Of a stretch of 64,000 nucleotides of DNA, positions 54,701 through 64,000 are shown piece by piece. The notes beneath the pieces are model-generated. The model saw nothing but the letters and a program-made list of their open reading frames with translations, searched no databases and was not told where the DNA came from. Numbering within the stretch: position 1 is the stretch's first letter; the number at the start of each line of letters is the position of its first letter. The DNA is taken from contig JAURVB010009602.1 of NCBI GenBank assembly GCA_033002965.1, forward strand, positions 1 through 64,000, written 5' to 3'. A program made the position numbers and the translations under genes. This stretch comes from Piper betle (lineage: Eukaryota; Streptophyta; Magnoliopsida; Piperales; Piperaceae).

Positions 54701-54842
54701 ATACAATCCAACAAACTGCGTAGGAACTTACACCGAGGAAGAAGCGATCTTCCACTCCCCCTCCTCACATGATATAATACAAAGCCCTCACCTCATCAAA
54801 CTGCCAAAATAAAAACCAATCGTTCATGGATTAGATAACTTT
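51715..54842. other. Intergenic between Dof gene and U-box/ARM gene
   Basis: Convergent spacer holding both 3' flanks. A diverged direct repeat of about 210 bases occurs at 53325-53540 and 54415-54625 (shared words GAGTGAGTTGGTAAAAT, ACTCCTTA and AATTAATAAA), described separately. A frame at 52683-53090 (minus) has no recognised domain. No gene was recognised. Confidence 0.5.
53325..54625. repeat. Pair of diverged direct repeats about 1.1 kb apart
   Basis: 53325-53540 and 54415-54625 share colinear text: TAATAATTAATAAA, GAGTGAGTTGGTAAAAT, ATAAATAT then AACTCCTTA, and AAT(C/T)AA. The sequence between (about 0.9 kb) has no recognised coding domain. This could be the remains of a retroelement with short LTRs or a local duplication. 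No boundaries or duplication at the target were found. Confidence 0.45.
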
Positions 54843-57800
54843 CTAAGTTTCAGCACTTGTTTGCTGTGTTGCCATTTGTGGGTTAATTTGAGGAGAAACG
54901 ATTTGCAAACTAAGATCAGATAGAGCTTGAGTTTGCTGAGACTGAGATGGAGCTTCTGGCTGGGCGAAAGCAATGAGCTTCTGCTGCTCAGCAGATCTCC
55001 GGATACGTTCGAGCAACTGGGCTGCTTTTCTCTTTCCTCGATCTGTGCCATTTTGAACCAGGTCCAAAAGAGGATCCACTACTCCAAGCTCCTGTGCCTC
55101 AACAAGGTACTGGTGGTCTCCGCTGCACAGGTGCACCAACACGGCAGCAGCATTCTCTCTGTTCCTAGGAGAACCACTGCCAATTACCTCTACTAAAACA
55201 GGGACGGCGTTGGCCGCACCAATTGCAGCTTTACCCTCAGAATGGCTTGAAAGGATGGCTAGTATAGCAAGCGCTTCATCCACCATCCCGCCACCAGGCT
55301 CAGTCAACAGTTTCATCAAGGTGATGACCACTCCTGCACGTACTGCCCTTGCTTTGTTTCCTTGATAAATGCACAGATTAAATAAGGCAGTTGCCGCATC
55401 CTTCTTTCCCCTTTGGCTCCCATCATTTAACAGTGTAACAAGAGCTGTAATTGCTCCCGATGCACCAATGGTAACTTTGTTCTCATCCACCACGGAGAGG
55501 CTGAAAAGAGTAGCAGCTGCATTTTCTCGAGCTTCCATACTGCCACTTTTCAAGACATGCACAATACCCGGAACAGCACCAGCAACTACAATGGTGCTCT
55601 TGTTATCTTCACAAATAGAGAGGTTGAGAAGTGCAGTAACAGCATGCTCTTGGGTACGTGAATCTGTAGTGGAGAGAAGGTTCACAAGCAAAGGAATGGC
55701 TCCTGCTTCTGCTATGCAAACTCGGTTGTCTGCATTACGCTTAGCAAGGAGCCGAAGCTCACCAGCTGCAGACCGTTGGTCTTCAACATTTGTTGAGGAA
55801 AGTTTACGAAGAAGAGCATCAATTGCAGCCTGTTCACTGGGAGAGCGAGAAGATTGAACCTTATTGCTACGTGAAGAGTTACCAGGCCGCTTTGGAGGTT
55901 CTATACCATTTGCTTCGCACCAGTGAGCAATTACGCTGCGCAAGACATAGTTGGGAGTAAGTGCAGTGCTACTGAGAGCCTGTTGTGTCTTAGGGCATGT
56001 GCTATGACCAGCTTCAAGCCATTTCTCAATGCAGGACCTTTCATATGTCTACAGAAATTTAAAAAAAAAAAAACAGTCAAAGAGAACATATGCTTAAATT
56101 TCTTAGAAGACTCTGGATCAGAAAAAAGTGAAACTACCTGCCCTGTGGAGACAATGACAGGATCCTTCATCAATTCAAGGGAGATAGGGCAACGAAAATC
56201 AACAGGAATAATAGGAGATTTTCGGTTTGCATCAGAAGCTATACCCTCTGGCACATTTATAGACAGAAGTTTGCTGTTTGTACCATCGCCAATGTCAGGA
56301 TTTTCAGTCAACACAAAATCTTTGATTTTCCTCAGCAATAGAGACATCTTCTCAATACTGGACCCCGGATCACCATCACTGGCACTTAACATTTCATGTA
56401 AAGCTAATGACTCTTGTTTAATGTCAGACAAACTTGCGAGCTGTAACTGGTCAACTAATCTCCTTAAAACATCAGGTTCAATTAAGCCATCAACGCTCTT
56501 GTTGTAAGCATCAGAAAAGTCAACAGACAGCTCAGCATCCAGAGGATCAATACGTCCTTTAGCCCTTTTAAACTGGCCGTGAACCAGTTCAACCTGAATA
56601 CAAGCATATTTATCATAAAAATATACCAATCTTATTATCGAAGGAAAATTGAATGTCAATGCTGCAATCTGGAGCATGAAAAACAGAACACAAAGAAGGA
56701 TAGCAACAGAACTCTTATGCCTAGGGTGAAAGAATGAATCCAATCAGCATGAAAAGAAAAAAATCATCTTAGGTGCGAATGAATTTTATATTTCTTTTTA
56801 ATCACAAGAGAAAACACGTGAACTGAAAGCTGAGATTAAGTTCACACTTCTTTTAATTGCGTTTCATGCCATAAGGAATACAAGATAATGAAATACTTCT
56901 AAAAAGAGATATTTTGGAAAAGAAATCTCCTGATTATCAAATTTGACACTCCTAAAACGCAACTATCTTTAGTCACACATGCACACATGGCAATGCTAGA
57001 TTACAACATCCTACATCGGTTACACAATGGACCACTTTAGACAACTATATTGCACGTACAAAAGGGGCATGCTACAGACTGCAGAGGAGGCGCAACACAG
57101 ACAAGTCTTGTAGAATCATGATTTGGCAATTAAGGCTTCCATCCTTAATGCAATGATATGTACAATTGGAATTCCATTTTAGATAAGTTTAAAACAGAAT
57201 GCCAAAGGAAAAAGAACTTCAAAAGTAAATGCATGCTGCATATTTCTATTACATGTCAAATAAGGTTTCTACCTGTTCTCGAACTTCATCTGATATGTCA
57301 AGTTTATCATACGAAATACCAGCCAAGGCCTGTTCTAGTTGAGACGTTACTTCCTGAAATCTTTCCATTATTTGATCTCGCTCAAGTACCTGTATTGAAA
57401 TTGGTAAAACGTGAATAAGAGTGTGCATACCTCGACCAGTAATTATCTCACATATTGGTACAGCTCATGTTTTTCTCTAGATTATTCGTGGGTGGAAAGC
57501 AAGTAAAATGACTCCCAAGACTGATTTACTGGGCTTCACAAACTACTGAGTAACTGAACATCTCACGAAGTGAAATCAACTATTGCATTGGAAACATAAG
57601 GGTAGGAAGTGCGGCAAAAATAGTAGTCAGAAATTAATATCATCACAACAACGCTCACTTTATTGTAACTCACAATACCACATTATTCATAAATCTTGAC
57701 CTTAGATTAGAGACTTACCAAAAGACAAATAATTCTAGAGACAGAAGGAAAAGTACTGTGGTCACTTGTGTTTTCTAGTGTAAATGAGTGACGCAAATAA

Positions 57801-59155
57801 AAGAAAGAAAAACATACTACAAAACACATAACAAAATTTTAATTTTCCCCAATGGCTTAGCAAATGATTACTTGATACGGATGCTTATGCATGCAGTCAA
57901 GGAGATGAACCAAAATATACGATTTTATGGGAGTCAACAACAATAAAAGCAAACAAACATTGTCAACAACGTATTTTTAATATATGCTAGCAGCATACAG
58001 GAAAAAAAATGAATGAGTCTCATATTTCTCTATTTTTTTGTGTAAAAATTTTGGCAAAAAAACAGTTCTGAAATAAATTGAAAAGAAAAAAATCACGGTC
58101 TTGAAGGTACCCACAGATAAACATCTTATGTTTGCAGAAACAGCCATTCTCATGGGAAAATGCCCGTCATAGATGTGCAGAACATATAACAAGATTTAAA
58201 ATCCCTCAGGAAACGCTAACATGATACCTAATTGGACAACACAAAGCAATGACAAGTGAAGATAATATGATACCCTAATAGTTAATAGACCTGGATGTAC
58301 AATCCAAAGTTTATACACAATAAAGGTTCAGATATGAGTGCGGAAAAGGTAGAATTACCCTAATGATGGATTTCAGTTTCACCAGATTCCCTTCTAGTTC
58401 TAGTTCTAGTTGCTAGTCATGCCCACTGACCAATGGTTACTATAATCTGAGATCTCGAAGATATAAGTGGTATCTGTTACATGATGACCAGTACTATACT
58501 CATTAGACAAATAGCAGGGATTCAAGAGCTGTCCCACCTTGGATCATGGCGATGATCGTAAATTTTTTTTTTTTGATAGTCAGAGCCTATTTAATTCAGC
58601 TGGCTTTCTACAGATCAACCCTTTTCAAAATTGAAGAGCTATCTAACAACTTCACACTCATACAAGAGAAGCCGCTTTTGAGCTTTGAAATCAGTAAATG
58701 ACTAGCACAGGATGAATCTATCTACCAACATATAAAAGCCATCCCCATTACATAATAAGATCGACTCCATTGACATGTAACAACAATTTTCATCAAAATC
58801 AATTCCAAAACACGATCGCAGCTACAATTGAGCTGTAGGGAAGCGAAATAGGTCAAAGACCGGAAAAATTCAAACACCACCATACCAGGCAGATCTTGCT
58901 AGCCTCACTCCCTAACCGAAGCAACTCCCTGGCTCCGACAAGCGCATCCTTCAACACATGAAGCTGCTCCGCCACCTCATTGGGGACCTCCTCCCGACCA
59001 TCCCGCACCTCCTCGAACATGGGCGCAAGCAGCCTGAGCCGGCGGGCGAGGTTGCAGAACTGCTTCCTGAAGGAGTTGCGGAAGTCGGAGAAGGCGGAGA
59101 TCTCCGCCACCAGACGGGTCAGCTCTTCCGCCGGCGCCGCTCCCTCCGCCGCCAT
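54843..59155 (-). CDS. U-box/ARM-repeat E3 ubiquitin ligase, PUB13/SPL11 type
   Basis: Four exons: 59155-58886, 57389-57273, 56593-56138 and 56048-54843, all GT-AG, giving 682 residues in one frame. The N-terminal U-box N-terminal (UND) domain starts [19 protein letters not shown] (about 9-240). The U-box follows at about 258-331 ([52 protein letters not shown]), split by an intron after STGQ. About six to seven armadillo repeats cover residues 365-635 ([42 protein letters not shown]). A Gln/Ser-rich tail ends at TAG 54843. Related proteins (rice SPL11, Arabidopsis PUB13/PUB14) attach ubiquitin to targets such as the FLS2 receptor and restrain immunity and cell death. The exon structure and length fit this clade. 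The gene is intact. Confidence 0.95.
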
Positions 59156-62086
59156 GGGACACTACCACCACGAGATCACCTCAAAACCAGCTCAAATTCT
59201 ACCAAAAAACCCATCAAAAAACAAACTTCCGGGATCAATAGCAAGACAGAAATGAGATTGAATCAGATATCGAAGAGAAACGATCGATTTGTTAGATTTT
59301 TGGGCGAGGAATTGACGAATAGAATGGGATGTTGGGGGGAGTTGTGGAAGAAGGGGTACGGGGCTGGCAGCCATAACCCGTACATTGCGCGATCCTGACT
59401 TTACGACCTAACCAGGGTTGGTTAGCTGTCTTTCCTGTTTAGTTAGCTTGCCGGCTTCCTTCACTTGGCTCGGCTTTTATAATGATTGGGATTTTGCTCC
59501 CAAGTTAGGCTTTTTTAGGTATGGCTTGATTCAAATAAAATAAAATGAGTATACCTCCGTTCGGCTCAACTCGATTCGCTCTACTTAATTTGAAGTTCGA
59601 TAATTTATATTAGATATATTAATTTATAAAATTTATATATAATTATTTATTTAAAATATATAAAAATAAATATAATTACATTACAATGATATTTTTACAT
59701 AATAATGTTATAATGTTATTTCCAAACAAATTATTTAACATATAATTAAATTGAAATTAAACTATTTAAACTTTCATATATATTTTTTATTTTAAATTAT
59801 ATATATATATATATATGAATAATACTTAATCTAATTCGTATTCGACTCAAACTCTACTTGACTTGACTCACACCTTTTTGAGTTCAGCTGTAATTCAAAA
59901 TAAATAGGTCGATCTTCGGTATGGATGAATTAGACTGAACTCGTTCGATTAGCATCCCTTTTATGATAAGAAGAGCACTGAGACATTATTTAGAATTGGA
60001 AGACAAAAATTATGGTGAACTATATTTTTTATATAATTCATAATATGAGTTGTTTAAATTTATAAGTCTTATATAATAAGGCCTACATAAATGAAAAATG
60101 AATTATATGAGTAAGAGGTTAATAAATTATGTAATAAACACATTTTTTAATAAATGTTTTCATATTTATCTTTATTGTAACTAATTTAACAATTAGGCTG
60201 AAAGATTACAAATATTAAATTGATTTAAAATTTTATATATAGCGCAATGATTTATTTTTACTTTTAACAATATGAATTTAAAATTTTAAATAGTGAGGCT
60301 TCCTACTTGTGCTTTAAATGAGAGTTACATCTTATATAAATATATGCTATATGAGTTGTCCCCTGTACACACAACTCTATTTAGATTTAGCTATTTAGAC
60401 ATCAACAATACATATTTTTGGTCAACAATACATATTTTGGTCAACAATATTAAGTCAATATTTATTTATTATTTTATTTGTTTTTCAAAAAAGGTAAAGA
60501 ATAAAAATCGCTTACACACTTTACAATGTTTAAAAGTACGACTTATACCTTTGTTTTATAAAAAAGGATCACTAACACCTCTTGGCCTCTAATTATATTA
60601 CTAAATTATTAGATTTTTATGACTTGGCAAAACTGAGTCACGATGTCTCATTGTTTATATAGGATGATGTGGTAAATTTAACCATATCATCAGTGAAAAA
60701 ATTTATGAAAATACAAATTATTATCTTGCAATTGAAACTAATAGTTTTTTTCTTGTTGATGATGTGGTCTCATTTTTCAATATGTAAATACAATCCTTTA
60801 CAATTTAGACTTTACTAAAAAAAACGTATAATTTATAACACTATCTTACGATTAATTTTTTTATTGATAAGGCGGTTGAGCTTGCCACATCATCATACTT
60901 AAACAATAAGATGACACAACTAAATATGGCTGCATCATAAAAATCTTAGACCTTAGCAATAGAATTAGAAGCCATATGATGTAAGTAATTATTTTTTAAA
61001 AAATAAGGGGTGTAAGTAATACTTTTGATGATTTCGGGATGTGTAATTAATTTTTATTATATATATATATATAATTAGTAACATCAAGAATGATTTACTT
61101 AATTTAAACAATTTAAAGATAGACAAAATAATAATATAAAAAACATGCATTTAGTGTGGTCAACATTCAATAATTTTAATAGCTTTGTAAGAAGTAATAA
61201 CTGATAATCATAATTCAATGGAAAAATTACTCATAATCATAACCTCAAGAATGTAAGAAGTAACATCAAAGTAATAATTAGTCAGGGAAAAAGGTTTATA
61301 AATACGCCTTATATAAATTTACAATGTGTGAGCTTCACTCATATGGGAAATTGGGAACTATCACTTTCCTAGAGGCTATGTGTATGACATATTTAATATA
61401 GTTTATAATATTTCATTGACAATAGGGTCATCTATTATTTTTCTAAATTATAAATTCTTCAATCCATAAAAATGAAATCGATACTATAGCAACTAATATT
61501 AAAATTAAACAAGAAGATCAACAATATAAGAAAATTCACCCAATTTGATTTGCATTTTTTGCCATTTTTAAGAATGCATATTATCCACTCTGTTAAAGTT
61601 ATAATTCTTAAATTAAATTGTTCATGAACATGATGAGGTTTGTAAAAATTAATCTTCTTCCTTTACATGATCTAGTGGCTCACGTTAAAATGTTAATTTA
61701 TTTATGTATATTTTTTAAAAGGAAACACTTATTACCTTTGATAATTTAATTTAGCACACTTCGTTAGTACAGTATAGTCAAGAGATGGAAAAGAGCAATA
61801 ATAGAGGCTTGGCTTGGCTTGTGGTTGGTCGATTTTAGGATAAACTAAGTGGGACCGAAGAGTGGTAGATTATCTAGTCACGTGACCGACGCGGCAGGGT
61901 GATCCGTCCTAGATGCTATCCTGGCCGCCGTCCTAGCCGTCAGATCTGCTCTACCCAACGGTCATTCTGAGCCGTAGATTCTAAGCCACCTTGCCCGAAC
62001 CGTTACGAGAAAACTCAAGATCCAAGCCAAAGGACCGGCTCGGGTCAGTATATGAAGGCCAAATAGTAGTAAAAATATAATAGATG
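59156..62086. other. AT-rich spacer, upstream of the U-box gene
   Basis: The first 250 bases are the GC-rich promoter and leader of the minus-strand U-box gene. Around 59517-59955 lie TCGA/CGAACT words and an end-like text ATTAGCATCCCTTTT, possibly a decayed hAT-like element, without a confirmed target duplication. The rest is AT-rich without a gene. At about 61840-62050 is an isolated GC-rich patch containing the palindrome GTCACGTGAC. Confidence 0.45.
61877..61886. promoter_or_regulatory. G-box palindrome in an isolated GC-rich patch
   Basis: GTCACGTGAC, a perfect 10-bp palindrome with a CACGTG G-box core, the binding site of plant bHLH and bZIP factors. It lies in a 200-bp GC-rich island with CCGTCAGATC and CAACGGTC words that often occur in plant promoters. 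No start codon or gene follows within the window, so function is unproven. Confidence 0.3.
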
Positions 62087-62760
62087 GAAAATATCATAAA
62101 TAATCATATTTCAAACTTTTATTTCAAAAAATAACCAAATTTATAAAATTATATAAAAAATAGCTATTTTTAAAAATTTTATCAATTATGATAAAATTTT
62201 ATCATTTTTTAGATAATAATAAAAATACTTATAAGATTTATTTTTATGAATACCAAAAATATAATAAATAAATTTATTATTTTTGTACAAACTTTATATA
62301 TAAACATAAAAAATTAACTGATAAATATTAAATAGAATATAAAAATATATTATCAATGAGCTAAAAACATTAAAAAAAAATTGATTAAATTTTGGACAAT
62401 AAAAAATAAATAAATTTTATTCCATAAAAATAATATATATATATATATTTGTGCGTGTGTTCAAAATTTTAATTTAAAATTGTTACATTTTATTAAAAAT
62501 TAAAAATTTTGTTTTATCTAATATATTTTTATTATGAATATATTTTAAAAAATAAAAATTATTTATTATATAAAACACAAAAAAATATGTTTGAAAAAAT
62601 TGATAGTTCAATTAAGAGTATTTATGTCAATAAAATAAATATTATGAATAAAATATTTTTAAATTATATGAATTAATTATACTTAAAAAAATTGAAAAGG
62701 ATAAAATTTTGGTTATTTATAATAAAAAATATTAAAATTTAATTATTTATAATATTTTAA
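62087..62760. mobile_element. Possible AT-rich MITE with ~55-bp terminal inverted repeats
   Basis: The left end reads AAAATATCATAAATAATCAT followed later by AAAATAACCAAAT. The right end, reverse-complemented, reads AAAATATTATAAATAATTAA followed later by AAATAACCAAAA. The two arms align for about 55 bases. Inside is AT-rich non-coding DNA with an (AT)n tract. No clear target-site duplication was found, so the superfamily is open (Mutator-like is one possibility). In such AT-rich DNA part of the match may be chance, but the repeated ATAACCAAA is informative. Confidence 0.5.
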
Positions 62761-64000
62761 GTGGGACTGAGTGAACAGATAACGGGGCTGCATTTGACAC
62801 CAGCTCAGCGGTTAAATTTTTACCGCCTAAAATGATGACGTCATTGTCTACTTAATTTTTTTAAATTTTTTTGGTAACGGTTCGCTTAGGGGGGGGGAAG
62901 ATTTACCAAGTCAGTCAACTTGAGCATGCTGATATCAAATTAAATTTAATAATCTTCAGGTTCGGTTCTAGATTATTAATATAAAATCTGATTAAAATTT
63001 GAATTAAGACGAGCTATCTTGACTTGCATTTATTTATGCTCTGCTTAATATAATCTACACTTAACATTAAAGCGTATGCTTTTTCACTCTCATCCAATTG
63101 CAATATTTTTATTTCGATTGATTTTAACCCTTCAATAACTCTAGGAGTATTGTGAAACATATTAATACTTATTTAATTTAAAATTATTATTATTAAAATT
63201 ATATTAAAGTATAATCTACCTAAATTAAAATTTTAAAAATATTAGTATACTTTAATGTATTTATGTTAATATTATTATAATTGAAATTTGTTATTTAATA
63301 ATAAAAGCTTCGTAAATAAATTTTATTTATTTATGTATTGCTATTTATTATAAAAAATCTTAACGATAATTCTATTCGAATTAAAATTCTCCAAAAAATC
63401 CATTTAGTTATCAAAATTTTACTGAAATTTTTTTCACTTATTAATGCTTGAGATTTTTACTTATTTTTATTATAAATTAAAAAATACTTATATCTTATTG
63501 AAATTATGTGTATATATATATATATTCATGATTTTATTTAGAATCAATTTTTATATCTTATTAACATATACTATTAATTAGTTTTAAATATATCATGTGC
63601 ACTGCCAAGTCTTCAACTAATTTTATTATTATATATACAATATAAAGTACCATTTTAAAATTGTTGTAGAGCCGCACTTGTTTCTTATTAATTTAGTTAT
63701 GCGAAGTGACTCATGTATAAATTTTAAAAAGTCAACTGCCTTAAAAATTTTATGTTTGGAGCCGAAATTTTTGTTATTTGAGTTTGAATTGAATTTAAAA
63801 TTAACCTTTTATTAAGTTGAACATAATCAGGCTCAATCAAGTTACGACAATCCTATAAAGGGAAAATAAATTATTATTTTTATCCCTTGATCAAATTTTG
63901 GGTGCATCTTTGAATCTTAATTCCCTAATCATGTCATTCGTTTGACCATGACGATTAGGTACAGTTAGTGGGGAACACGTAGTTGTTCATATTTTGACGA
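62761..64000. other. AT-rich terminal stretch, no gene
   Basis: No coding frame of note. Includes a nine-G run near 62890 and the second copy of the dispersed AT-rich repeat at 63150-63620. Confidence 0.5.
63150..63620 (+). repeat. Dispersed AT-rich repeat, copy 2
   Basis: Diverged relative of 39770-40260, colinear and in the same orientation (shared TATAATCTACCTAAATTA, then TTATTTAATAATA, then TTTAGTTATCAAAATTTT, then TTTTAAATATATCATG against TTTTAAATATACCCGG). Boundaries are approximate; coding content none. Confidence 0.65.

Noticed and set aside
59517..59955. Another hAT-like element ending ATTAGCATCCCT
   Set aside because: Ends are only loosely inverted and I could not find an 8-bp duplication.

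Overview
The window is nuclear DNA from a flowering plant. Genes have GT-AG introns and encode plant families (Dof, CASP-like, U-box/ARM, thaumatin-like, a polygalacturonase-inhibitor-like LRR protein). Intergenic DNA is AT-rich and full of microsatellites and small non-autonomous transposons. Several coding exons are strikingly GC-rich (thaumatin-like, CASP-like, first exon of the GT14 gene), which leans towards a monocot or another early-branching angiosperm; this is inference and the species is not determined. No prokaryotic or organellar block was recognised.

Layout: (1) 1-520, minus: broken PGIP-like LRR gene running off the left edge. (2) 3484-4166, minus: two-exon CASP-like protein. 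(3) 7128-11718, minus: six-exon UBC7-type ubiquitin-conjugating enzyme. (4) 11.7-20.3 kb: repeat-rich DNA with a tandem duplication carrying a 1.19 kb hAT-like insertion and a separate 0.66 kb hAT-like element. (5) 20282-21082, plus: thaumatin-like gene with three frame breaks. (6) 22517-23436, plus: uncharacterised single-pass membrane protein. (7) 23.4-31 kb: gene-poor DNA with another hAT-like element. (8) 31052-37740, plus: AP-3 complex mu-subunit gene whose sixth recognised intron is swollen by repeats, with one in-frame stop. (9) 40990-43059, plus: GT14 glycosyltransferase. (10) 44253-47462, plus: cytosolic HSC70 with heat-shock element and TATA box. (11) 50448-51714, plus: Dof transcription factor. 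(12) 54843-59155, minus: U-box/ARM E3 ligase of the PUB13/SPL11 type. (13) 59.2-64 kb: AT-rich DNA without a recognisable gene.

The genes are unrelated housekeeping, regulatory and defence genes and do not form a pathway or cluster. UBC7 (E2) and the U-box protein (E3) both belong to ubiquitination, and HSC70 to protein quality control, but nothing here links them further.

Most notable: at least four hAT-like non-autonomous elements in three families with exact 8-bp target-site duplications, one with its own 'empty site' in the neighbouring duplicate; and an unusual number of single-base frame breaks in otherwise conserved genes, several in homopolymers, which more likely reflect sequence errors than six independent pseudogenes. 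I did not find a convincing new biological system.
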